Shown here in pieces: positions 39,018-52,889 of a stretch of 64,000 nt of DNA. The notes under the pieces are model-generated. The model was not told where the DNA came from. It saw only the letters and a list, made by a program, of their open reading frames with translations, and ran no database searches. Numbering within the stretch: the first letter of the stretch is position 1; each line of letters opens with the position of its first letter. The position numbers were made by a program, and so were the translations under genes. Source of the stretch: Corella eumyota (lineage: Eukaryota; Chordata; Ascidiacea; Phlebobranchia; Corellidae); NCBI GenBank assembly GCA_963082875.1, contig OY720100.1:8990001-9054000 (forward strand), given 5' to 3'.

Positions 39018-42000
39018 TTAAACTGTTGTTTCCGGACCAACATCATTCATGATTGCTTTTGCATCCTCCACCTCCACCAACTTCCCATCTTGCTCCATTC
39101 TAAGATCTTCCCTCTCCATCAACAAGTAAACAAGATCATCATTTAATGCTAGAGAATAAAAACGTTGCAATGTTAAATAAATTACTAAATGTTTTTACAT
39201 TTTTTATAATAATGTTATTTTTAAAAAAACAAATCAATGAAAAATTAGAAATTATATAAGGATGACAGATAATAAGATAATAAGTTATTTTATATTTAAA
39301 AAATGTAAATTATTGTTTTTTTGTATTTAACAAAGTTTTAATTTCCAAGAAAATGAAACTAACTAGTATTTTATAAAATTATTTCAAACTTATTGTTTTA
39401 AGCATCAGAAGTTATTTTTAAACTTTTGTAATGTCTCATGCATGATAAGACTAATTACTAAAAGTTAAAAATAAATAGAAAGGAATGCGTTGTTACAATA
39501 TAATGTTCAATAAAGTCTTACAAGAAATTAAACAGGAAGTATGTCATCTTATTAACATTTCTGCGAAATAATGAACTAAATAATGTATGCCAATAATTAA
39601 ACCAACTTTAGAAAACACAAACTCCTAAGAGGTGGAATTTACAACTAATTTAAATAATTTTTTTTGGCTTTTATTCTGTTTAAAATATTAACTTTAATTT
39701 ATAAAAGTTGTTAATAAAATGTTTTAGAGAAAAAATAGTAAGTTATTTGCAATTTTTTTATTAAACCAATATGTAGTACAAAATTTTATTATTTTTTAAA
39801 GCTTTAATGTGTTAATAAAATCTGCTCAGTTTTTAAAAGATTTTTATAGCAAAAGTTAAAATAAAATATTTTTAAAAGTGAAAAACACTAACTTTACTTA
39901 TTAATTGGATTATATTTTTTGTAAGCTATATAAAATATTCATCCTGATTTAGTATATGTTTACATTAAATATTTAAAACAACACATTAATCTTACCTTGT
40001 TTTTGCGCATGCATATCATTTAAAATTAATTGTAATTGACCCAGGGTCATTCTTCTACAATCAGATTTGTAGAGTGAATAGGTTTTAATTTTTCTTGTGG
40101 TATCATCATCTAACGTGTCACTTAACTAAAAAAATAAGTGGAGATTAAATTATTGCTAGAAATATAAATTGTTTGCAAAGAAGTTTTTGTTGAAAAAGGT
40201 TACTTCAATAAATCCAAATTGATTAAAAATTTTAAAATTTTACTTACAAGTCTATGTGCGAGGGAAGATGAAATATTCTTCTTCATCTTTCGATCCTGTG
40301 CAGCTTCCAATTTTGCCCTCTGATGAGCTTGGGCTAGTTGAAATCTTGCTTCCAACTCCATCTCTTCTTGCCTTGATCTTCCACTCCGGAGATCTGAAAT
40401 GAAAAACATGTAAGATTTAAATTTCTTTAAAATTAAAAGGGTTGAGCATAATTTTTTTTATATTAGAAATTTAAAAAAAATAATATTATAATTAAAAATT
40501 AAACAAAAAAAGTAACACAAAGAATTAAAATGCCACTCAGAAAAAAAATAAAGAAATACTACTCAGACATTGAAATAAGAAAAAAAAAGAAATAAATGGG
40601 TATATAGAAAAAAGCCAAAACTTAAAATAATAAAATAAACACCTTGATGATGATGACGGATTATTGTATTCTCATTCTTTAAAGAAGACATCCCAATAGA
40701 AGAAGAGGAGGAGGATTGGGAGGAGGTTTCCGATAATCTATTCTTCCTTAAATAACCTGATCCATAACCATTACGAGGGGAGAAACTAGGAGAGGAAGGT
40801 GTTTGGGGGTCAGCCTTAGGGGAAGTTTTTGGGTCACCATCTGGGTAAGAATAAAAAAGTAATTTGAAATTTATTTTGTTAAATTAAATTTTGTTAAAGT
40901 AAATTAATTTAATAAAGATTATTAGGTTTAATCACCTTCAGAATTTTCATCTGAAGAACAGGATTCATTGATGTAACAAATTTGAAGACTTTGATTGTTG
41001 GCTGAATATGAACGTTGGAACCTAAATTATTATAACTTTCAAATAGATAAAGATAAAAGTAATCAGCCAAATAACATAAAGTTGTTTTTAGTCAACGTCT
41101 TTCATATTAAGATTGTTTTTAGTTACCTTCTATTAAAAATAATTACTATAACAAACTTTAGGGTCACAAAATAAAAAATGTAAAGATAAAATAATTGGTT
41201 TAAACATTTTATTTAATTTACTTTGATTGATATAAGAAATTAACATCTTCTTCATCCGAATCTGCCATCGACAATTTTTGTCGAATAACTTCCCGATCCA
41301 TTTTCTGTTTCTGTTAACAAAGTATTTGGTTTAGATCCAAGCTACATTAATTCTTTAAAGTTGTTTTGCATCATAATAATAAATAACAATTTTCATGGGC
41401 CCCAATAATTGAAACCTTGATAAATTGTATTTTGATTTATTTAAATAAAACCAAAACAAATTTGAATTATAAACTCTTAAAAATAAATTTAATATGTTGA
41501 AAGAAGTAGCAACCTCTCTTGGGGTTAGGATTTTAACCTGGCCACCACAATTTTTAAGTTTTTCTGAACAAGTTCCAAATGAAATCCCACTATCATTATC
41601 TTTCCAATCAGTTTTAAAAGGGGATGACAATGTGTCAGAATTATCAGAAAATATACTATCAGAATCAGTAGGGTCAGATCGCTTTGGCATTTTAGGTTTT
41701 TTGTCTGATTTTCGTAACTGAACTAACAGTTCTTTTAATGTTAATGTAGCATTAGATAAATCAGCGATGTAATTACGATATTCCCAAACTGTTAAACCAG
41801 CATCTTGTGCATAATTTTCTTCCATGCTTTGAGGGAACATTTTATTTGTTTTATTAATTGAACAACTATTCATTGAACCTAATTTGCAAGAAGCCTAAAA
41901 ATGTTTAAACTTAATAAAATAAAAAACATTTAAAAATAAAATGTTACTCTTTTACAAATTTTTTTGTAAAGAAAGAATATCTTTATTTATTATAACCATA

Positions 42001-45000
42001 ATCTAAAGCTTTATTTGCTCTTGCTTTAAAACTTTATCATGATAGAATTTTATTTTATTTTAGTTGTCCACACCCTTATTCTAAAGCCTAGCCTGTCGCC
42101 TTCATAAAATAACTCCTAAAACTCTCATGAATAAGTTATAAGACATATACGGAGAAACAAATGTTGTTTTAAATTAAATTAAAGAAAAAAAAACACAACT
42201 GTTCAAAAACCTATTTTTCTAAACAATGGCCTATTCAAGCTACCATTGTAATATGGTTTGCTAACATTTCTAAATGTCTTAAAACTGTCTAACTACACAG
42301 AGAATAAACAGACAAAACTGACATGCCTTCAATTTGAATTTCCAATAATGATTCAAACAAGCAAGAGAGAGCATAGGGAAATAGGGAATAAAATAAACTC
42401 ATTTAAATGAGGTCATCAGGTTATAAAACCAAAACTAATTTTATAATACCAAACCTATGTGAAGTTTCAAATCAATGAGATTTAACATGGCAAAATAAGA
42501 CTTAAAAAGGTGTAAATTGTCCTATATTGACCTAAAATAAAAAAGTCTTATTTTAGACACTTAACTTTCTTGACCTAGTTTCTCAAAACTGCAAATAGAA
42601 TTAACAAAAAACTAGAGCAAAAATTGGGTTACCATACTTCTAGTCTTAACTTAAATGTCTCACTGAACAAAATATTGTAAAAGTCATAAAGAAATTAAAC
42701 ACTAACAAGTATATTGAGAAATTCTTACATATGTCCTTGATATGTTATAACTGTAAACAGTATATTATGTTGCTACATAAACAACATTCTAATATGACTA
42801 TTTACTTACATTATATTGACATTATAGACAAATAAATATCTAAGGAAACCTAACATTAACTAAGTCAAATACCTATTTAGTATTTCTTTAGATGTCTAGA
42901 CAACTAATATTCCCAATAAGAACACTTACAGGAAATAAAACTAAACTACTCCTTTAAACTTCAATTATATGTATTCACATAAGAAACTAAAACTAAAATA
43001 TTGGTTTCCAAAGAAAGCTTTGTTTCATTAGAGTTCTCACAGTTGGAATTTTTCTGTTGTTGGCCTTTTTAAACCAATATAACATGCATGAGTGCAGCTT
43101 TTACTGTTCTCAATCTAGGCAATAAAACCAATTTATTTTTATTGATTTATAACCTTAATAAGTTATTAAATTCAGGTGCCTGACTTTATATAATTTTTTA
43201 CTTAATTTACTGATTTAAAAGCATTAAGAGTTACTTCAAATGCTGTTGCATATAAATATATATATTTTAACATTTTAAATATGTGTGAATTTTAACACAT
43301 GTATATTACTTTCGCTAGGCATTAATTGTCTTTCAATTTTGCTTTAGCCATAAATCTTTTTTGATTTTAAAAACAAATCAGATTTAAAATACATGTGTAC
43401 AAATTATAAAAGTTGCTGAATTGGCTTAAATGATGTTGCAACTGATTAAATGTACAAAGTCCAACAAATAAAAACTATTCAAACAAATAAAAATATTTGT
43501 TAAGGTAAATAAACCAAATCAAAGTCACACAAACTTTAAATTTTTTTTTAAATTGAAGTTTTTATAATATGTATGTTTTTTAAAGTGTTTAAGAAATTTA
43601 AGTAAAATCTATAAGTTTACTAATGATACAGGATAATAAAACTTAAAATATAGGACCTAAGGCCATGATTAAGTAAACTATTTATTTAAGCTAACAATTA
43701 AATTGATTTTTATGTTAAAGCATGTAAAACCATATGTCCAATTCGTTGGTTAAAAACTAAATAATATCAATTCTTGTATTTTATTTTAACACTACTTTAC
43801 AATACTTTTTTCTTTTAAATTATAAAACTAACTGATAAAAATAATTAGCCCAACAAAAAGTTTTTTTAAACTAAATCATGTTTTTAAGCTAGGCAGGCTA
43901 CATCAAAGTAACAGTTTATACCAGACAGTTGTGTTACTATGTAAATTTTTAGTTTTTTTTTTTATGTCCCATTTTTAACTTTCAAAATATCTTAAATGCC
44001 AAAATTAAAAATAATAAAAACCAACCTGAAATGAGTGACGATCCCTCCTCCATGATCTCGGTGAAGTAATAAGGGAAATATTTTCATTGCTGTTTGTTTT
44101 GATTGAGTCATTGGAAATAGCTTTGCTTACTTTCTCAATATGAGCATCATAGGAAGACCAATTAAAAGAATTATGATTATCATTTGAACTTAACTCAAAA
44201 ACCGATTGACTGTGATTGTCGGAGTATAATCCATTGTTGTGGTTTTGATTGTGATTGTTTTTAAGCCATGGTAAGGTGTTAGTTTGATTATCAGAGTTTA
44301 CAGATATAGGCGAGATATAAGTTTCCGATTTAAGATCAGAATCATCCCAAGTGGGTAGATCGGGCGATAGTTTAATAAGTTCTTCAGTATTTTCATTGTC
44401 ATAATGGTTTCCATTAATATTTTGTGTTTGATTTAATGTAGAATCAGTGTCGTTATATTGGTTTCGTTCTGGAAAACTATTTGGTTTTTGATCTTTTTCA
44501 TATTCAGCAGCAAGTTGATCAAAAACTTTCCTAAAATTTAACAAAAACTTTATGTTGTCAGTTATTAACAAGAATATTAATTAACCCTCAAAGATTAACA
44601 AGAATATTAATTAACCCTCAAAGTGGCCCTTGTTATCACAAATTACTCCAAAAAACATAATTTTGGAATTTTATACAAATAAGACCTTTAAATTTACTAT
44701 TAAAGATTAATTAAAAATGTTATTTGTGTATATCAATACCTTCTATATTCAAGGTATGCGTCACTACAGAATTCTTGATTAGTGTTTTCCAAATGGTTAG
44801 TTGGGTTCATGTGACCATATACAGCCATACCACCATCACTGTTATGCTGATTATGTATTGGTAAACTATGTAAATCCTGTAAAGTAAAAAAAAAGTTTAT
44901 TTTTAGTTTTATAACGAAAAAATAATGTTTGATAAATAGCATCTTAACGAAAATCAATTTTCAAGTTCAACCACGATAGGAGCTTTATTAATCGTATATA

Positions 45001-45655
45001 AATAATTTAAACTTATTTGACCTACAACCTGTCAACTGACAAGTTTGATGCAAAATTAAACTATGAAAAATCCCAAATCGACACCTAAACTAAAAATACC
45101 CATACGTATAAACAAATAATCTACATAACTTTATAGTAGATGAAAACCAAATATATCGATAAAAAATACTAAAAAAATGCCCCTAACTTTATAAACAAAC
45201 AGACAAATAAATAAACGAAGTAACTTTTAATTTAAAACAAATATATTTTAATAATAAGTAAATTCCCAGTCTACAAATTTTAATAATAACTTCTAAATTC
45301 CCCAATACAGTGTCGAAACTACAATAAAAACTTTTAAGTTTCTTAGTTAATTGAAAACAAAAAATCCCTTAATTGAAAACAAACAAAAAAAGAAAGTAAA
45401 TAGAAGTTGCGATGTTAACACCGATATTTCAGAGTTGCCAAATAAAAGTGGGAGAGTCTTTTGTTAAAAAAACGTCATAAACTAAGTTTTAACAACGAAT
45501 TTTGATTAGAATAGACATAGTATTTTAAATTACAAAAAGTTATAAATTAATAGTACCTCTAACGGTATATCTTGATCTTCGATTAGTTTATTAAAATATG
45601 AAAATCTTCTTTTGGAATTATGCATGACGTCAGTTTCCATTGTTCCTAATTTCAT
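39018..45655 (-). CDS. SCHIP1: Schwannomin-interacting protein 1 homologue
   Basis: Ten exons (45655..45557, 44876..44740, 44530..44026, 41894..41514, 41310..41222, 41021..40936, 40840..40643, 40393..40248, 40125..39996, 39148..39018) join in phase to 633 residues. The C-terminal third identifies it: NNQSLQICYINESCSSDENS (human TNLQLCFVNDSGSDKDSD), a Ser/Pro-rich segment, the helical ELEARFQLAQAHQRAKLEAA, and the coiled coil CRRMTLGQLQLILNDMHAQ then ALNDDLVYLLMERE-LRMEQD (human [41 protein letters not shown]). The N-terminal ~400 residues are Asn/Ser/Asp-rich and poorly conserved. In vertebrates SCHIP1 binds merlin (NF2) and ankyrin G and acts in Hippo signalling and at axon initial segments. 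The 2.1-kb intron 41895-44025 is the largest here. Confidence 0.85.
44564..44623. repeat. Exact 30-bp tandem duplication
   Basis: The unit 44564-44593 is repeated perfectly at 44594-44623, within a SCHIP1 intron about 30 bp upstream of an exon's acceptor (exon 44530..44026). Its exactness implies a recent slippage event. Confidence 0.9.
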
Positions 45656-48600
45656 TGCTTCTTAATTAAATTAAAATCGTAACTTGAAAAAAATATAATT
45701 AAAAATTTGGTTTAAGTTGATGCTTTTTAGTACTAATAGTTAATAAGAGCTCTCCTAAGACCCCACTTGTGCTATACTTGTTAAAACGAAACTGAAATTT
45801 AAAACATGTGTTTTTAGAAATATGACACGGCATTGATATATATAGTCTACAAATACATGTTAAGGGCATGTAAAGAAAATTTAAAAAAGATCGTTCAATA
45901 CAAGATGTCAAATACTTCCTTTAGATTTAGCGACCCTTACCGTGACGTCATATTCTAGACTTTGCTTATATTTCCTTATTAAAAAAGTGAATGTGACTTA
46001 ATAGTGACTATTTTATTTAAAAATATACTGAACAAGTATTTTCTGTGTAGTAACTAACTTACTATCGACTAAACGCAAACACAAAATTTATATATATCGC
46101 AGTCGGGGTATTTACGAAGGGAAAATTACCTAAAAAATAAAAAACGTGCTTAAAAATATATTCCCTTATAAATAAGATGGACATTTTTAAGTTTCACAAT
46201 AAATTTATTAGTGCAGTTTAAAACTATTAAAAAAAAGTACCTAAAACTGTATAAGTTAGCGTATTGTTTAAAGTAACCGGCCAATTCCCCGCCTTGTCTG
46301 TATATTACATTACTTCTGTTAGGTTAATCTTTCTAAAGTTGTTGTACCATTGAACTAAAGTTAAATTTTACCTGCATCCTGTCTGTACACATACCTTAAA
46401 ATATTTCGGCCGTATATAAAATCAGCGTCAAACTACGCAACAAAACAATCAATTAGAGAAGCTCAAAGTTCGGATGCTTGTTGACACTTATGTAATAAAT
46501 GCTCGTGGTGTAATGGGCTCGTAAGCAATATTTCAACACCATTTCTTATAGTTGAACCAGCTAACAAGAACGCTTTGTCATCAAATCAAGATAACTTTGC
46601 ACATCCACGAATCATGCGACTGTTTGCTAACATTTGTATTGGCTTGTTTTTGTTTGTTTGTTATCACAACTATTCAAAACAGCTAACTGCATTTTTTGGC
46701 ATAGTTGTTACTATATGTACGCATTTTTTCTAAATTTTTGTCTGATTTTTTAGTTATGATTTCGTAAAATTAAAAGTAATTATAAACAAATTACAGACAA
46801 GCCCTGCTTAGAAGTAAATTTTTCTATACAGACAACCGCCTGGATAACATCGAAAATAAACAAAAAAAAAATAGTTAACGACAGATTTGCACAAAATTAC
46901 AGCAGCCAGTCTTAAATTTTCACACCACTTTGAACAGGATAATTAACCAAACTTAGGCAAATAGGAAATGGTAATATTACACCAATGTGCAAAAACCGCA
47001 AGGAGCAGGTAAAACCACGTGGTTGTAACAAAATTAAAGATAGATGTTTGATATTTAAAAAAAACAAAAGTTTCGTAATACAGTGAATTCATTTCATTAA
47101 AAAATTTAAAAAAAGAAGTTTTCTATTTTCTTAAAAAATACAGAATTTAAAAATATTAATAAAGGGTAAAAAATTAAAATATAAAAACTTATTAGAAATC
47201 ATTTTTAATAAAAATATTTAAAAAAGGGCAACTTATTACAATAGCATAATTGCAACATCTTGTGTTAGAAAATTTGTAAATTTTTACAGCTAAGGGGCGC
47301 CATGTTGTGATAGTAACTGTTGACTCTTTTTTAAGTCAACATTTTTTTTCGTATCACTTTAAGGTTACAGGTTTTTGTATGTTTTGATTGAAAAAGTGCG
47401 GTTTGTTCGTGGTTATGCTATTCGTAATGCAGGGGTCAAGGGTTAATGTTGTGGAATTGGTGCGGCTCAAACCAGAAACCTTTTGGCCCTTAGTCTGCTG
47501 GCAAGACCGGTTTACTACACTACCGGATATTTTTAAATTTAACCTGTTATAATTTTTTGCAATGAAGACATATGCTATATTTTTTCGCCTTATTTAATTT
47601 TTTGATCGTTTTTTTTTGTTGGAGTGATATACAACAACATAAAACTTTTTTTAACAAATAACAAATTGAAGGTATTTTAGTATACAAACATGGAAAAAAC
47701 CTTAAAAAGGTACAAATAAGGAAACGTTATATGGTTTTTACTTAACATATTTTTAATAAAATGCCAAATATTAAATTAATTAAATATTTACTATTGAGGT
47801 AAAAAACTTAAAAACATATTGTTTGACGTCATTAGCAAGATATTACTCATATAAGGTTTCCGATCAACGTAAATTTAAGTTAACTTAATACACAAAAAAC
47901 AGTTCAAACCTGTGTCAGTTTACTTAGTTCTGGCTATAGTGACGTCATTTTTACTAAAAAAGTAAATACGTGCTATTTGTAAAACGTTTTTGAACCGAAT
48001 TGGTTTCGGAAATTACTAAGTTTACTCATTAAAAATATCGTGTTCCGTTAAAAATATAGACAGCAGGCCAACCAGGGTCAAACTATAATTATTTCCACAG
48101 AAGGTTCGAAATTGTAAAATGCAAAACAGTTTTAATTGTAACCAATTAAGTAGCAGATATGTTAACAGATAACTTCCGAAACTCAGTAGTTTAACCAAAT
48201 TCTGCAACGATTGCATTATTTCACCAGAATTATAAACTTTTTAGAAGAAAAATGATAATATTTGTGTTAAATGAGTAATTTATGTTTTAAACAAACACTT
48301 ATATGTAAGTTTCTTTTATAAAAAAGTCTGAAATTTCCAAGACACTTCCTCTAACAGGATGCAACTATTGTTAACAATCGAAAATAACAAACGATTGTTT
48401 GTTACGTCATTTTTTTTATCCCAACTGACCGCTTAGTTTTTAAGTTATAGGCAAATAACAAACACAAAATGTATTGTTTATACCTTTCCCTTATTAGTTA
48501 ACGGAAAAACCCATGCATACCACGTGACAGCGCTACCAGATAACATCACCGCTGTAAACGTAAACTGCTGATTAAGTAAAAAGTGAATCAGGGACTTAAC

Positions 48601-48973
48601 TTAGTTACCAAAAGGAACGGACGTGACGACATTGTCATGGAAATTACAACTCCATTTGTGGTCATACGGGTTTTAGAAGGAGTATATAAAACAGACCCAG
48701 TTCTAGAAAGAAAATATTGAGAGATAACTCAAAAGTAAAATAGCAAGAAAAAACTAGAACAAATTAGAAGTTATTAAAAAAACTTAAAACAATTTAAAAA
48801 GGTAATTGACATTTATATAATTTAAAACAGAAAATATTTAAAGTTTTAGTTAGAAATATAATTTACAAACTTGTAAATATTAATAAATAGTTTAAAAAAC
48901 CATAAATTTAATATTTCATTCTAAACCAAATTATTTTTCAGAGCCTACAAAAAAGAACTTGCAAAAAAACAAG
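45656..48973. other. Divergent intergenic region
   Basis: About 3.3 kb between the divergent SCHIP1 and LPMO-like genes. No ORF with protein-like composition (the ORFs at 45699-45911 and 48022-48216 look random). The right end holds the TATA box and 5' UTR of the LPMO-like gene. Confidence 0.5.
48683..48690 (+). promoter_or_regulatory. TATA box of the LPMO-like gene
   Basis: TATATAAA in the context GGAGTATATAAAACAGACCC, about 290 bp upstream of the ATG at 48974. It is one of the few clear TATA boxes in the window and suits a tissue-restricted, strongly expressed secreted product. Transcription would start near 48715. Confidence 0.55.
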
Positions 48974-51932
48974 ATGAAGTTATTGATTGCCGCTATAGCT
49001 TGTACCCTGGTTGGTCAGGTGTTGTCTCATAGTTGGATTGCTTGCACTGATTACGCAGAAAAGAACGGAGCAGATTGGAAACCTGAACTTTGCAGAGGTT
49101 TCGCGAGAGATAGTCGTCAATATGCCAACAAAAATTCTTTTGGGCAAGACAGAGGTAAATTTTTCATATTTTTTTAATCAAATGCATAGCAATTGGTCTA
49201 AAAAATTTTAACATGCTTACAGTATTTAAAAATTTTAAAAACTGTTTAAAATTTTTTTTGCCAAAAACAACTAGGTTAATAAACTAACACTACAATTTTT
49301 TTTAACTAACGCACAGTTTAAAATCAAGGATATATTTGAAATTAAACAACATTTTGTTTACTGTAATTATGCAAAAGATTAACAAAATTTTCATCGTGCT
49401 TAATGCGTTTTGATATTTTTAGGTTTTGATCATAGGCCAGGTAATGGCGGACCAGCTTGCAAAACATCTTACAGTGGAACTTCGTACGACAGCGAATACC
49501 CTAAAGCTGTTTACTTTCCTGGACAACAAGTCGTTCTCGTCCACCCCATGAAGGTAATTTAAAATTTAAAAATAAAAAGATATGCATAAATTCCGTATCT
49601 TTGCCCCCACTTTTTGGCGTTTCCTCTTCTTTAAACATATATAAACGCAGTGCCTAAGTCCTAGCTATAATTTTCCACCGAAATAAAATAGTTAAACAGC
49701 TTTAAAAATAAACATTTCAATTTAGCTTAATCAATATTTTTAGAATTATATAACAAAACTTTTAATTTATAGAACCACGGAACTGGATCCTGTACCAACC
49801 CATTTATTCCCGACAACGGTAATGCTGTTTATCGTGGTCAAATGGGAACTGATGACCGAAACAGACCATACAGTTACTACAAGAATTTCTTAGTCGCCGA
49901 TTTGGGAGTTTCCCTTTTCGGAAGTGCAAACACAAATCCCGATGTCTACCCAAAACCTGGTTACCAAAATGCGCCCAAATTTTGCGAGAATACCGACAGA
50001 TCGATGGGAACATACAGTTTCAACATGCCCAGAGATTTAGCTGGTACTTAAAAAAAAACATACAAATAAATTTCTGCCAAACCAATATAAAATAATAATA
50101 TGTTTTTCCTAAATCTTTTTTTTAATTTTAGCTGGTGAATACACTTTCGTTTGGCGATGGTCGTTTAATGGAGTTAACGATCTTTACTCCACCTGTTTTG
50201 ACGTAATTGTTGTTTCATCCAAAGCCGAAAGAGACGCCATGTTATTGGTATGTATTGTAAAAAATAAAACGAAACCTAATTAATATTTTTACATTTTAAA
50301 TTTAATTAATATGTAATGGAGTATAGTGAACAAAATAAGTCTAAATGAGTTAAAAACAAAAAATATAGTTTGTAAAAATTCCACGGAAAATATGTATCGT
50401 GCCTATATAACATTAGCTAAAATTCAGCCCGTACAGCGGTCAATCAGCTGGTTAATTTGAATATATTTTTAGAAATAAGACACTTCGAAATTAAATTGCC
50501 TTTAGTACAATTTACAAGTTAAACAAGTGTCAAATAAAGAATTGCAATCAAAATAACAAATACGATTTTAATGAAGTTATAACTTACAGGCACAAGGACA
50601 AATGAATCTTGATGTTCCTTGCGACGGTCTTCCTACTTCCGACTTGTCAGCTGGTAACGAAGAGTTCTGCCCCAACGGTGGTTCAACCCCTGCAACCACT
50701 GCCCCAACCACCGCTCCAACAACAACAACCGGACGCACCACTACGACCAGACAAACCACCACTACCACGTAAGAACCATTAAAAAAAATTGAATATGGTT
50801 GAAAATCAAAGGTGAAGTTTGTCTAACAGTTGTAAAGTTATATATAGAAATACCAAAAAATGGAGAATTACAAAATTTAAAATAACTTAAACTAGCCAAA
50901 CAACATTTTAACTTATTAAAAAGTTTGATTACTTTTAATAACACGTCAATGCAAAGCAGTATACGTAGCAACCAAGCACCTACAATGATTGTTCATAATG
51001 ACTCATAACATTTCTGTGACATCACAACATAAAACCAGCTTTGTTAACATTAAGAAAAACATTTTGTAAATGTAGGTGACACGACAAGAAATATGATATC
51101 ATCGCTACGCGAATGTTTTTTAAATCTCAATAACCGGACTGACGTGTGGTGTTATGTTTAACATAAGATCACAATCTTTAATGCGGCTATTTATACAAAA
51201 ACATTTTTCCGGTTTAATTTTAGTTACAGAACTTTAATCCTGTGGCGGTTGACTATTTTTAAAAGCAGTCATTAAACGCTATTTTAAACTTATACTTAAT
51301 ATACCTTACAAACAAGTATAGGAAGCCTAAAAACAATATTTTTTAGTTAAAATAAATAAAAAGAGAGAAAAACTGCCACAACAAATTACGTTCTACAGGT
51401 CTGTACTGATATACCCCAAAGGTATAACATTATTATTATTGGCAACGCTCAATTTATCTCTTTTTTGATTTTTAGAACTCCCCAACCAGGTCAAGGTAGA
51501 GCACGAGCACGAATTTACCAAGTCTCTGGTGAGATTGAGACCGAGACACCAAGAAACAACTTGAACAGAAGATTTGTTGAAGTTGAATTTGGATGCCCAG
51601 TTCGAGCTAGCGTAAGCACTTTGAAAAAGATAACACCATTTTTACATAAAAATCGAATTGCATTTAAAAAATATTTAAAAGTATATAAAATATACTCTTT
51701 TTCACACTAAGCTATATTTTACTTATTTTTTACTTATTTTTGCTTATAAATTAAGTTCTGGAACGGTCGAGTTATCAACGAGGAAGAAACGGACGAGGGA
51801 ATGAAATACGAAATTTTGCAAGAGACAGATGACCAGATTTATTCTCGAAGAATCTTTTTTGTCGCCAACTATGAAACATCATGCGACATGATTGCCGAGC
51901 CTATATACGCTCACATTTTTCGAGATGAATAA
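48974..51932 (+). CDS. Secreted LPMO-like protein (N-terminal His) with Thr linker and C-terminal domain
   Basis: Seven exons (48974..49154, 49423..49553, 49773..50043, 50132..50247, 50590..50768, 51476..51611, 51756..51932) join in phase to 396 residues. Residues 1-18 are a signal peptide whose cleavage after VLS leaves His19 as the mature N-terminus (HSWIACTDYA), the hallmark of copper monooxygenases (LPMOs). Candidate second brace histidines are H101 and H106 in VHPMKNHG; F217 in STCFDV could be the axial residue. Eight or so cysteines suggest disulfides. Residues ~238-275 form a Thr/Pro-rich, probably O-glycosylated linker, as in modular carbohydrate enzymes. Residues ~280-396 are a compact domain with two cysteines that I do not recognise. 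The core lacks the AA15 opening (HGRL...P). The LPMO role (oxidative cleavage of cellulose or chitin) is inferred from architecture only. Confidence 0.7.
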
Positions 51933-52889
51933 ATTTTTATTTTTAAGCGATGTTTGGTGAAATATTTTAATCATATTCATTTCTACTAAAAACTTTTTTT
52001 TATATTTAACCCTTTCAGATACTAAACTTAAAGAAAATTAAATTCTATACCTCCTTGTAAATTAGATTGATATATATATATTTTTTTTATATTTAGTATT
52101 TCATTTAATATTTCACCTTTTTATATATTTTTAATGATTGCATTATTAACTTAAGCAAACTTATGTTTAAAAATCGATTAAGCACTTAATAAACTTGTAT
52201 TAAAATAATATAAAAATTTGATTAATTTATTAAAAATGCATAAATTCATTAAGATAAAAATAGAAAAAACTAAAAATTGATCAAATTTACCACAAAAAAT
52301 AATAGTACTTAGCTTAGCACATAAGTTTTTGTAAAACACAAAAGTTTGAAATATAGAAAAAATTTGAATTAATTTTGTTGTAAGCATAAAATTATTTTTA
52401 AGTTTTTTATATATAATTTTACTGACCTTAAACCATTGTAAAGGGTCTTAATGTATTTTGCTCACAATTGGTAAATTTGGTAAAAAAAATTTTTACAATT
52501 GGTAAATTTGAACTATATTTTTCCTGATCGATATTCCTGGTGTCGGATATTTTATTTAAGGTACAGGAAAAAACGAATTGTAATCATTTATCGACAATTA
52601 ATTGATATCCTGTATTTAAACCTGAGGAAGGATACCGTTGCGTGACTCGACCGGCAAGTCTGCAACTAAGATTAAAGAAAAGGATTTTTTTGACAGACTG
52701 TAAATTTTAATTTGTTTAAATTGTTAGATGAAATACAAATGTTATAGTAGAAGTTTAATTTTTTTTAAAGAAATATTTGCAACATAATAAAGTTATTTAT
52801 AAAACAAGTTGTAAGATTGCCTTATTTCTTTTTTGAAGATTAAGTCTTAAAGGATAAAGAAAATTGATTGTTATGAAATTGAATCTAAA
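51933..52889. other. Intergenic between two same-strand secreted-enzyme genes
   Basis: About 1 kb of AT-rich DNA. Several polyadenylation-like signals follow 51933. Nothing else supported. Confidence 0.5.

Noticed and set aside
50577-50768. Val-rich minus-strand ORF
   Set aside because: Antisense of the Thr-rich linker exon of the LPMO-like gene.
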